DNA of 29,746 nt from NCBI GenBank assembly GCA_947036475.1, contig CAMQRG010000002.1, positions 1-29,746 on the forward strand. The letters run 5' to 3'. A program made the position numbers and the translations under genes. Shown piece after piece: positions 7,372 through 13,716 of this stretch. This DNA comes from an uncultured Clostridia bacterium (lineage in GTDB: Bacteria; Bacillota; Clostridia; Lachnospirales; Anaerotignaceae). The notes beneath the pieces are model-generated. The model saw only the letters and a program-made list of their open reading frames with translations, did no database searches and was not told where the DNA came from. Position 1 is the stretch's first letter; every line of letters starts with the position of its first letter.

Positions 7372-7800
7372 ATGGCAGAAAGGGTGCCCAGCTTATTTCT
7401 TTTTAAGCAAATACATGATGCGCTGGAAAAAAGCGTAAACAATGGTATACGGGAGATGGGGCTGACATTTTCTCAGGCATCTGTACTTCGTATACTCAGC
7501 AATGCTTCCGGTTGTCAGATGTCCATGAAGGAATTGGAAAAAGCCCTGCATGTAGCACAGTCCACAACGGCCAGAATTGTGCTGAATATGGAGCGGAATG
7601 GTCTTGTGGACAGCTTTGGCGATGCTTCGGATAAACGTGTCAAATATATCCGGCTGACGGAAAAAGGGAAAACACTCAATGAAGTCGCCCGGCAGAAAAA
7701 AGACGCAGACGAAACTGCCATGTATTCCGGTTTCAGTGAGGAGGAAAAACAGCTGTTCTTTTCTATGCTGGAACGAATAAAAAGAAATATTATGTCATAA
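7372..7800 (+). CDS. MarR-family transcriptional regulator
   Basis: A 142-residue winged helix-turn-helix protein. The recognition region MSMKELEKALHVAQSTTARIVLNMERNGLV (about residues 50-79) is followed by the wing DKRVKYIRLTEKGK, the classic MarR layout, with dimerisation helices at both ends. The start at 7372 follows GGGAGGG. Its promoter carries a perfect palindrome whose twin lies before the next gene, a MATE pump. Family knowledge: MarR proteins usually repress themselves and a linked efflux gene until a ligand binds. The gene ends at a 12-bp hairpin terminator, so the pump is transcribed separately. Confidence 0.92.
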   Translation: MAERVPSLFLFKQIHDALEKSVNNGIREMGLTFSQASVLRILSNASGCQMSMKELEKALHVAQSTTARIVLNMERNGLVDSFGDASDKRVKYIRLTEKGKTLNEVARQKKDADETAMYSGFSEEEKQLFFSMLERIKRNIMS

Positions 7801-7813
7801 AAGTGCATCATTC

Positions 7814-7850
7814 CCGCTTTGCAGGGGAATACCTGCGGGGCGGTATTTTT
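7814..7850 (+). terminator. intrinsic terminator after marR-type gene
   Basis: CCGCTTTGCAGG (7814-7825) pairs with CCTGCGGGGCGG (7832-7843), including three G-U pairs, with a 6-base loop, then TATTTTT. Confidence 0.75.
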
Positions 7851-7862
7851 ACAATCATAAAT

Positions 7863-7874
7863 ATAGCCGGCTAT
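7863..7874. promoter_or_regulatory. second MarR-type operator, before the MATE gene
   Basis: ATAGCCGGCTAT is a perfect palindrome with the same ATAGC-N2-GCTAT form as the site at 7278-7291. A further GCTATT half-site follows at 7884-7889. A possible -35 TTTACA lies at 7848-7853, so the operator would fall between the promoter elements. Confidence 0.65.
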
Positions 7875-7907
7875 TGATATCTAGCTATTGAAAAGGAGGG
7901 AATGTTT

Positions 7908-9290
7908 ATGTCAAAAACAAAAAATACAGGGGATTCTTTTCGGGCAATGCCTGTTCCACAGACAGTCCTGCGTAATGTCCTTCCGGCAATGGGCGCAATG
8001 CTGATGGTTCTGATTTATAACCTTGCTGATACGTTTTTTATTGGGCAGACACATGACGCGTACCAGGTTGCGGCGGTATCGTTGGCTACGCCGGTGTTCC
8101 TGATTTTTATGTCAGTTGGTACGATATTTGGCGTTGGAGGCACGTCTGCCATATCGCGGGCAATCGGTGCAGGACAGGAGGCGTTTGCAAAAAAACTCTG
8201 CTCATTCTGCATGTGGATGTGCGTGGTTTCCGGCATAATACTTACCGGTGCGGTGCTACTTTTTATGGAGGAAATTTTGACGCTGATTGGCGCAAGCGGG
8301 GATACATGGGAGTATGCCCGTCAGTACCTTGCCATTGTTGCTTTCGGCGGTACGTTCCAGATGATATCTACCTGCTTTTCCAATATCCTGCGCGCGGAAG
8401 GGCAGGCGGGGCGCGCCATGATGGGGCAGGTAATCGGAAACCTGCTGAATATTGTGCTTGACCCATTGCTGATTTTCGGGCTGGGCTGGGAAATTTCCGG
8501 CGCGGCGGCAGCAACGGTCATCGGGAGCAGCGCGGCAGCGCTATATTATATTTTGTATTTTCTACGGGGAAAATCCGCGCTGAGTATTCAAATCAGGGAT
8601 TTTACGGCAAAAGAAGGCGTCTGCCGGAGTGTGCTGGCAATTGGTATTCCCGGCGCGCTTGCACCGGTGCTGATGAGCGTTTCGCAGATTATTATGAACA
8701 GCATGATGGCAGAATATGGCGATATGGCAGTCGCGGGGATTGGCGTGGCAATGAAGGTCACGATGATTACAGGAATGCTTTCAATGGGTATCGGGCAGGG
8801 TGTACAGCCGCTTTTGGGATACTGCATCGGCGCGAGGTTATGGGAGCGGTACAGTAAAATCCTGAGATTTTCCATTGGTTTCGCTTTATTGCTGGGCGCG
8901 GCAATGACGGGGCTTTGCTTGCTGTTTACAGAGCAGATTGTCAGTGTGTTTCTGACAGATGCAGAGGCATTTTCGTATGCGGTCAACTTCGCGCGGATTT
9001 TATTGAGCACAGGCATGTTGTTCGGCGTGTTTTATGTATTCGGCAATGCTTTGCAGGCAATGGGCGCGGCTCTGCCTTCTTTGGTCATCAATCTGAGCAG
9101 ACAGGGACTGGTCTATATTCCATCGCTGTTTCTGCTGAGGGCGGCTCTGGGGGCTGAGGGGCTTGTCTGGGCGCAGCCTGCGGCAGATATCCTGTCCACA
9201 CTGCTTGCGGCTGTTTTGTATCTGGCGGCAGTTAGGGCAGGACGGAAAAGAGATACTGCGAAGGTGGGACAGCGTGCTTTTGCGGAATAA
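7908..9290 (+). CDS. MATE-family efflux transporter (second copy)
   Basis: A 460-residue protein with about 12 membrane segments. The N-terminal repeat contains LRNVLPAMGAMLMVLIYNLADTFFIGQ and the second repeat VLAIGIPGALAPVLMSVSQIIMN, both typical of MATE transporters of Bacillota. The ATG at 7908 is preferred because AGGAGGG lies 7 bases upstream; the ATG at 7902 is too close. It follows the MarR gene and its duplicated operator, suggesting a regulator-pump pair. It is only distantly similar to the other two MATE proteins in this window, so it is not a recent duplicate. Substrate unknown. Confidence 0.92.
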   Translation: MSKTKNTGDSFRAMPVPQTVLRNVLPAMGAMLMVLIYNLADTFFIGQTHDAYQVAAVSLATPVFLIFMSVGTIFGVGGTSAISRAIGAGQEAFAKKLCSFCMWMCVVSGIILTGAVLLFMEEILTLIGASGDTWEYARQYLAIVAFGGTFQMISTCFSNILRAEGQAGRAMMGQVIGNLLNIVLDPLLIFGLGWEISGAAAATVIGSSAAALYYILYFLRGKSALSIQIRDFTAKEGVCRSVLAIGIPGALAPVLMSVSQIIMNSMMAEYGDMAVAGIGVAMKVTMITGMLSMGIGQGVQPLLGYCIGARLWERYSKILRFSIGFALLLGAAMTGLCLLFTEQIVSVFLTDAEAFSYAVNFARILLSTGMLFGVFYVFGNALQAMGAALPSLVINLSRQGLVYIPSLFLLRAALGAEGLVWAQPAADILSTLLAAVLYLAAVRAGRKRDTAKVGQRAFAE

Positions 9291-9312
9291 AAAAGTATTA
9301 TACTTTTTTATT
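9286..9312. terminator. AT-rich palindrome shared by two convergent stop codons
   Basis: A perfect 12-bp stem (9286-9297 with 9301-9312) with loop TTA contains the stop codons of both the MATE gene and the thrE-like gene. The six-base A and T runs could let it terminate in both directions, but it lacks a GC-rich stem. Confidence 0.5.
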
Positions 9313-9759
9313 TGTCCTCTCCCTTCGGGGAATCAGCTCAAAAAACGAATATGGCAGTACCAGAATCAGGATAGACCCAACGCCAATGGCTCCGGCGAGC
9401 TTCAGGGCAAGCAGGGCGTTGGAATAGGTTTCCAATATGAAGCCGCGGATTGCTGCCTGCATAGCGTGATAAACTGCCATACCGGGTACAAGCGGCAGTA
9501 TGCCGGGAATATGGTACAGCGTGGAGGGAGCCTGTCTGTGATAGGAGAGCAGACGGGCAACGAGAGTCACAGCGGCGGCTGCGGCAAGCGTTGCGGAAAC
9601 AGCATGTTCGCTTTTTGCCATGAGCATGGAATAAACGAGCCAGCCCAGCCCGCCATTCAGCCCGCACCAGAACAGCTCCCGCCGAGGCGCGTTGAAAACA
9701 ACGGAAAACGCCGCACAGGCAAACGCGGAAACGATACTTTGCACCAGAATTGTCACCAT
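9298..9759 (-). CDS. threonine/serine exporter subunit, ThrE_2 (DUF3815) type
   Basis: A 153-residue membrane protein with four to five hydrophobic segments. ILPLVPGMAVYHAMQAAI is the conserved PG motif of the small half of split threonine/serine exporters. In Corynebacterium ThrE both halves form one polypeptide; in Bacillota they are commonly two adjacent genes, as here. It starts at 9759 after GAGGGG, 16 bp behind the larger subunit gene, so the two are certainly co-transcribed. The pair probably exports small hydrophilic amino acids, but that is family inference. Confidence 0.85.
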   Translation of the reverse strand: MVTILVQSIVSAFACAAFSVVFNAPRRELFWCGLNGGLGWLVYSMLMAKSEHAVSATLAAAAAVTLVARLLSYHRQAPSTLYHIPGILPLVPGMAVYHAMQAAIRGFILETYSNALLALKLAGAIGVGSILILVLPYSFFELIPRRERTNKKV

Positions 9760-9775
9760 TCAAACCCCTCCCTTA

Positions 9776-10525
9776 TTACGCAAACAGGCTTACGCCGAAG
9801 CCAACGCCGCCTGCTATGGCAAAAGCAACCAGAAGTGCTTCGACCAGCTTGGAATTGCCGCTGATAAAATTCCCTTCCATGATATCGCGTATGGCGTTCG
9901 TCATTGTAATACCAGGCAGCAGCGGCATAATACTGCCAACGATAATCATATCCATACCGGCGGAGGGCAGAATACGGTGGAACAGAGAAGCTGCTACGCC
10001 GGAAAGGAATCCGCCCAGCAGGGAGGTGAAAAAATATGGAGTCTGCCGCCGTCCTAACAGTATAATCATGACCCCAATCAATATGCCGCAGAAAAAAGCG
10101 GCAAGACCGTCCGAAGGCGTGCCGTTCAGTACAATGGTGAACCCGCCTGCGGCAATGCCATAGCAGAGTGTCCGCAGGAGCGGAGAGAAGCTCGGCGCAT
10201 TGCGAATCTCCTCAATACGCTGTACTGTCTGCGCAAGGCAGAGTCTGCCGGAAACAAAGTCACGCGAAAGCGCATTGACCTCGCAGATTTTCTGGAAATT
10301 AACAGAACGGCTGTGTACGCCGCGCGTCAGCGTCAGGGAACCTCTTTTTTCGCTGGGAAGGCTGACGATAAGCAGTGTAGACATTGCCAGAGCCTCCGCC
10401 TCAGGGTTATGGGATACGGAAAGGATATGATGCATGGTGTCCTCCACACGGTGCGTTTCCGCGCCGGAGGTCAGCATGATTTCGCCTGCGTCCAGCGCAA
10501 GCTTCAGCAATGCGTTTTCATCCAT
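9776..10525 (-). CDS. threonine/serine exporter subunit, ThrE (DUF1212) type
   Basis: A 249-residue protein. A soluble N-terminal domain (about 1-120) carries the diagnostic LTSGAETHRVEDTM; about five membrane segments follow, including IMPLLPGITMTNAIRDIMEGNFISG. It is the larger partner of the split exporter and lies directly upstream of the ThrE_2 gene. The ATG at 10525 (MDENALLK) has AAGGAGG 8 bases upstream; the frame is open to 10567 but lacks a ribosome binding site there. Confidence 0.88.
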   Translation of the reverse strand: MDENALLKLALDAGEIMLTSGAETHRVEDTMHHILSVSHNPEAEALAMSTLLIVSLPSEKRGSLTLTRGVHSRSVNFQKICEVNALSRDFVSGRLCLAQTVQRIEEIRNAPSFSPLLRTLCYGIAAGGFTIVLNGTPSDGLAAFFCGILIGVMIILLGRRQTPYFFTSLLGGFLSGVAASLFHRILPSAGMDMIIVGSIMPLLPGITMTNAIRDIMEGNFISGNSKLVEALLVAFAIAGGVGFGVSLFA

Positions 10526-10786
10526 AAAACCCGCCTCCTTTTTTCTGAAAATGGATAAATCTGCCATAGCAGAAAATTATGATATCACATCATACCACAT
10601 CGTTCTGTTAAAATCCAGTTTAATCTTACGGTTTCCGCAGTTCTTTTTCGACAGAAGAAACGCTGGCCGCAGAACTTTTGGACGGGATTTGTCCATTTCT
10701 CCTGCGGAATGCATGGTCTGCCCTGTGCATTTCGGCTGGTATCTGATATAATATACTGAATAAAGTCTCTCGGAAAGGGTGAAGAT
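10526..10786. other. divergent intergenic region, thrE pair and PHP gene
   Basis: About 260 bp between divergent genes. The thrE side holds TGGTATGAT on the minus strand (about 10583-10591) as a possible extended -10 and a small TGATATCA palindrome. The PHP side holds its own extended -10. No RNA motif was recognised in between. Confidence 0.4.
10744..10752 (+). promoter_or_regulatory. extended -10 promoter of the PHP gene
   Basis: TGATATAAT, with TATAAT at 10747-10752 and TGTGCA 17 bp upstream as a weak -35. Confidence 0.6.
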
Positions 10787-11653
10787 ATGTCTTTTATTGA
10801 CCTGCATACACATTCCTATTGTTCAGATGGTACGTTTTCGCCGGAAGGCATTGTGTTACTGGCGAAAAAAGAAGGACTTTCTGCTGTTGCCCTGACAGAC
10901 CATGATACCATTGATGGACTTGCCCTTTTTATGGAGGCGGGCATAAAGCATGGTGTGGAAACTGTGACGGGGGTAGAATTTGCCGCGCTCTGGCCGAAGT
11001 ACAGCCGTCCGGAAATCCATATTGTGGGGCTTGGTTTTAACCCTTCCGCCCCTGTTTTGCAGGAGCGCATGGAGGAAATCCGCGAAAGCCGCAGCCGGCG
11101 CAACGAAAAAATGGCGCGGAAGCTGACAGATGCCGGACTGTCTGTTACGCTGGAGGAAGTTGCTGCGAACGCGGGCGGCGAAATTATTACGCGGGCACAT
11201 TTTGCAAATGTCCTGCTGGAAAAAGGCTATATCAAAACAAGGAAGGACGCTTTTTCCCGCTATCTTTCGCCGGGCATGCCGGGCTATGTGGAACGCGAAT
11301 TCCTTACGCCTGCCCGTTGTATCCAAACGATAAAACAGGCAGGAGGCGCGGCAGTTCTTGCGCACCCGACGCTTTACGCCCTTTCGGAAACGCAGCTTGA
11401 GGAACTTTGCAGGGAACTTGCTTCTCAAGGTCTCGACGGCGTAGAATGTATGTATTCCACCTATACGCCCGCACAGACGAAAGCAATGGAGCGGCTTGCG
11501 GCGCGCGTGGGGCTCCTGCCCTCCGGCGGCAGTGATTTTCATGGAGAAAACAAGCCCGATATACACTTGGGGCGTGGACTTGGAAAACTGAGAATCCCTT
11601 ACGAGTATTGGGAGGCATTCAAACGACGTACCTTGCGGGCAGATGAACGTTAA
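10787..11653 (+). CDS. PHP-domain phosphoesterase (RNase AM / YciV-like)
   Basis: A 288-residue cytoplasmic metal-dependent phosphoesterase. The polymerase-and-histidinol-phosphatase motifs are visible: DLHTHSYCSDG near the N-terminus, ALTDHDTIDG (residues about 35-44), GVEF, IHIVGLGF, RAHFANVL, VLAHPTL and GGSDFHG near the C-terminus. Homologues act as 3',5'-nucleotide bisphosphatases and 5'-3' exonucleases (YciV/TrpH). The exact substrate cannot be read from sequence. The start at 10787 follows GAAAGGGTGAAG. It stands alone with its own promoter. Confidence 0.9.
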   Translation: MSFIDLHTHSYCSDGTFSPEGIVLLAKKEGLSAVALTDHDTIDGLALFMEAGIKHGVETVTGVEFAALWPKYSRPEIHIVGLGFNPSAPVLQERMEEIRESRSRRNEKMARKLTDAGLSVTLEEVAANAGGEIITRAHFANVLLEKGYIKTRKDAFSRYLSPGMPGYVEREFLTPARCIQTIKQAGGAAVLAHPTLYALSETQLEELCRELASQGLDGVECMYSTYTPAQTKAMERLAARVGLLPSGGSDFHGENKPDIHLGRGLGKLRIPYEYWEAFKRRTLRADER

Positions 11654-11727
11654 GAAAAACCTCCCTTTTCAGATTGGTGTTGCTCAACGTTTTTTGACAA
11701 AATGATTCATCAAAATATCTAAAGCGG

Positions 11728-11756
11728 GCAGTTACCCTATACAGACATGTAACTGC
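11728..11756. repeat. hairpin after the PHP gene / membrane peptide gene
   Basis: GCAGTTAC (11728-11735) pairs with GTAACTGC (11749-11756) over a 13-base loop, between two convergent genes. No strong T-run follows on either strand, so it is a weak terminator candidate. Confidence 0.35.
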
Positions 11757-11787
11757 TCGATAAATTGGAATTTTTCGATTTGGATAT

Positions 11788-11961
11788 TTACGATAAGATA
11801 CTTGTAATAACAGTAATTGTGCAAACTGATAATATCCCCGCACTGAATATGACAATCACTTTTTTAATATTTTTATCCCCTTTTACTGCCAAATCTATTT
11901 TATCTGAAAATAAAGCACAGACAATGGCAACTATCATCAACAATACAGAAAGTTTTTCCAT
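11788..11961 (-). CDS. 57-residue two-helix membrane peptide
   Basis: A small protein of 57 residues with two hydrophobic segments (about residues 3-18, LSVLLMIVAIVCALFS, and 31-55, KVIVIFSAGILSV...) separated by a charged loop DKIDLAVKGDKN. The ATG at 11961 follows GGAGGGAGAT, and a near-consensus promoter lies about 40 bp upstream, so it is very probably expressed. It is unrecognised. Holin-like, toxin-like and regulatory membrane peptides all have this shape, and nothing nearby favours one of them. Its orientation opposes both neighbours. Confidence 0.7.
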   Translation of the reverse strand: MEKLSVLLMIVAIVCALFSDKIDLAVKGDKNIKKVIVIFSAGILSVCTITVITSILS

Positions 11962-11994
11962 ATCTCCCTCCGCAACTTTCGATTTGCTGAGTTG

Positions 11995-12023
11995 ATTATA
12001 GCACACAGTTATTTGTGCATCAA
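11995..12023 (-). promoter_or_regulatory. sigma-A promoter of the 57-residue membrane peptide gene
   Basis: On the minus strand TTGATG (12018-12023), 17-bp spacer, TATAAT (11995-12000). Confidence 0.75.
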
Positions 12024-12116
12024 CCAGGTTTTGTAGAAACTGTCAAAGTGATACCCTGGCAATACTTTTCTCGAAAGAGACAGAAAAACATTTTGCTTTC
12101 TAAAAACATTCTTTTG

Positions 12117-12125
12117 TGGTATGAT
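12117..12125 (+). promoter_or_regulatory. extended -10 promoter of the FAH-family gene
   Basis: TGGTATGAT at 12117-12125, about 45 bp upstream of the start, without a strong -35. Confidence 0.55.
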
Positions 12126-12171
12126 AAAAGATAAGCATTTATTCTGCGAGATAAAGGAGGTTTTCCGAATC

Positions 12172-13050
12172 ATGAAACTTTTAACATACACCCATGCCGG
12201 AGCCGAGGCCGTCGGCGTATTGAAAAACGATGGCTCTGAGGTTGTTCCGGTAAACTATCTGGGCTGGGGCGTTGCGGATATGAATGAATTTTTAAGCTGC
12301 GCCACACCTGAAAAGCTGGAAAAGCTGAACCGCAACAAAGAACTGATGGAGGGAATCCCGCTTGGTGATGTAAAGCTGCTTGCGCCGATTCCGTATCCCA
12401 GACAGGACGTGATATGTCTGGGCATCAATTATTACGCACATGCGGAGGAAGCCGCGCGGTTCCATGACGAAGCTTTCGGCGGGGAACGTCCTGTGCCGAT
12501 TTATTTTTCCAAGCGGGTAAACCGCGCCGTTGCGGACGGAGAGGAAATTGATGGGCATTTCAACATTGTGGAAGGGCTGGATTACGAAGCGGAACTGGCG
12601 GTTATTATCGGGAAGGACGCGAAAAATGTCGCGGAAAGCGATGTGTTTGAATATGTATTCGGCTATACGATTTTTAATGATATCAGCGCGCGGAATTTGC
12701 AGACTGCGCATAAACAGTGGTATTTCGGTAAGGGTCTGGACGATTTTACGCCTGTCGGGCCCTGGATTGTAACAAAAGATGAATTTGAGAATCCGCCCGC
12801 GCTGGCAATCCGTTCCTATATCAATGGGGAACTGCGTCAGGACGGTAATACAGGGCTGATGATTAACGGCATTGCGAAGGTTGTCAGCGAGCTTTCACAG
12901 GGCATGACATTGCAGGCGGGAACAATTATCGCCATGGGCACGCCCGCAGGGGTCGGCATGGGCTTTGAACCGCCGAAATTCATGAAGCAGGGCGATGTGG
13001 TGAAATGCGAAATAGAGGGCATCGGGACGCTGACGAATACGGTGAGGTAA
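12172..13050 (+). CDS. fumarylacetoacetate hydrolase-family protein
   Basis: A 292-residue cytoplasmic protein. The C-terminal two thirds (about 75-292) form the FAH fold: ICLGINYYAHAEE, DYEAELAVIIGK (metal-binding acidic residues), GYTIFNDISARNLQ, KGLDDFTPVGPWIVT and GTPAGVGMG. Family members hydrolyse or decarboxylate 2-oxo acids such as acylpyruvates or hydroxymuconate derivatives (FAHD1/HpcE type). The substrate cannot be assigned. The start at 12172 (MKLLTYTHAG) follows AAAGGAGG at a rather long 11-base spacing; longer open frame starts lie within the promoter. Its stop codon touches an intergenic repeat element. Confidence 0.9.
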   Translation: MKLLTYTHAGAEAVGVLKNDGSEVVPVNYLGWGVADMNEFLSCATPEKLEKLNRNKELMEGIPLGDVKLLAPIPYPRQDVICLGINYYAHAEEAARFHDEAFGGERPVPIYFSKRVNRAVADGEEIDGHFNIVEGLDYEAELAVIIGKDAKNVAESDVFEYVFGYTIFNDISARNLQTAHKQWYFGKGLDDFTPVGPWIVTKDEFENPPALAIRSYINGELRQDGNTGLMINGIAKVVSELSQGMTLQAGTIIAMGTPAGVGMGFEPPKFMKQGDVVKCEIEGIGTLTNTVR

Positions 13051-13112
13051 AGACCGAAAACTGCGGGGTTTTGCTCCGCGTCCCACAAGTCCTTTAGAAA
13101 AGGGCTTGACCC
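13049..13112 (-). repeat. dispersed two-hairpin repeat, copy C (inverted)
   Basis: Read on the minus strand it starts GGGTCAAG and ends GGTCTTT, as do the copies at 13641 and 16685. Two hairpins lie between. Read as plus-strand RNA the odd pairs become U-G and G-U wobbles (CAAGTCCTTT with AAAGGGCTTG; GCGGGG with CTCCGC), so it folds best at the 3' end of the FAH transcript. It begins inside the FAH stop codon. Confidence 0.65.
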
Positions 13113-13177
13113 TGAACTTTATTGCCGACGTGCATACTGCGCGGCGGAGGGGGCGGCAGGAGCAGGAAAGAGGGAAT

Positions 13178-13366
13178 ATGGAAATGCGTGCATTTTATGT
13201 CTTTATTTTAATCATTGCTCTGGGCGGTCTGATAGGGTCACTTTTGCGGGCGGCTGAGGCAATCGCCAATGCGGCAGTAAGGGGCGAAAAAGCTGAATAT
13301 ACGGCAGAACTGGTTACGGCAGTTATTTTTGCGCTGCTCTGTATTTTCATGATTTTGAACATTTAG
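13178..13366 (+). CDS. small two-helix membrane protein
   Basis: A 62-residue hypothetical protein: one hydrophobic helix (about residues 5-23, FYVFILIIALGGLIGSLLR), a short soluble part with AAVRGEKAEY, and a second helix (about 44-61, VTAVIFALLCIFMIL). GAGGG precedes it; the ATG at 13178 or the ATG at 13184 could be used. It lies directly before another protein of the same size and layout, and they are probably co-transcribed. Function unknown. Confidence 0.65.
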   Translation: MEMRAFYVFILIIALGGLIGSLLRAAEAIANAAVRGEKAEYTAELVTAVIFALLCIFMILNI

Positions 13367-13397
13367 CCGATATATTTTAGGAAGGGGAAATACAGCT

Positions 13398-13604
13398 ATG
13401 ATTATTATTGCGGTTCTGTATTTTTTGATTTTGCTGCTGTTGGTCAGCTGGTTTGTGTTTGCCCTGCTTGGGGCGATAGAGAAAATTGTACGAGGCGTGC
13501 ATGACGGTACACCGGAGGATAAAATCAATGTCAACAGCGAAGGGATACAGGCGGCAATCGCCTTGTCGCTCCTGTTCGGCATATTGATTTGGCTCATCTG
13601 GTGA
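13398..13604 (+). CDS. small two-helix membrane protein (second of pair)
   Basis: A 68-residue hypothetical protein with a hydrophobic N-terminal helix (about 2-26, IIIAVLYFLILLLLVSWF), a central AIEKIVRGVHDGTPEDK, and a C-terminal helix ending in LIWLIW. Its helix-VRG-helix arrangement repeats that of the gene 31 bp upstream, so the two may be ancient paralogues forming a complex. GGAAGGGG serves as ribosome binding site. A perfect hairpin follows the stop codon. Function unknown. Confidence 0.7.
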   Translation: MIIIAVLYFLILLLLVSWFVFALLGAIEKIVRGVHDGTPEDKINVNSEGIQAAIALSLLFGILIWLIW

Positions 13605-13614
13605 TGGAATTCCC

Positions 13615-13635
13615 CGCGGAAACGTTGTTTCCGCG
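13615..13635 (+). repeat. perfect hairpin in the wecB leader
   Basis: CGCGGAAAC-GTT-GTTTCCGCG, a 9-bp stem with a 3-base loop, directly followed by repeat copy A. No T-run follows, so it is not a standard terminator. Confidence 0.6.
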
Positions 13636-13640
13636 CAAAA

Positions 13641-13692
13641 GGGTTAAGGGGCGCGCCCCTTGCAGGGTGCGGGACAGAATCCCGCGGTCTTT
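13641..13692 (+). repeat. dispersed two-hairpin repeat, copy A
   Basis: Frame GGGTTAAG ... GGTCTTT with two perfect stems: AAGGGG/CCCCTT (13646-13661) and GCGGGA/TCCCGC (13669-13685). It lies 24 bp upstream of wecB. The stems differ in sequence from copy B but keep pairing. Confidence 0.75.
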
Positions 13693-13716
13693 AGGTTTTT
13701 ATAAGGAGATTGCATT

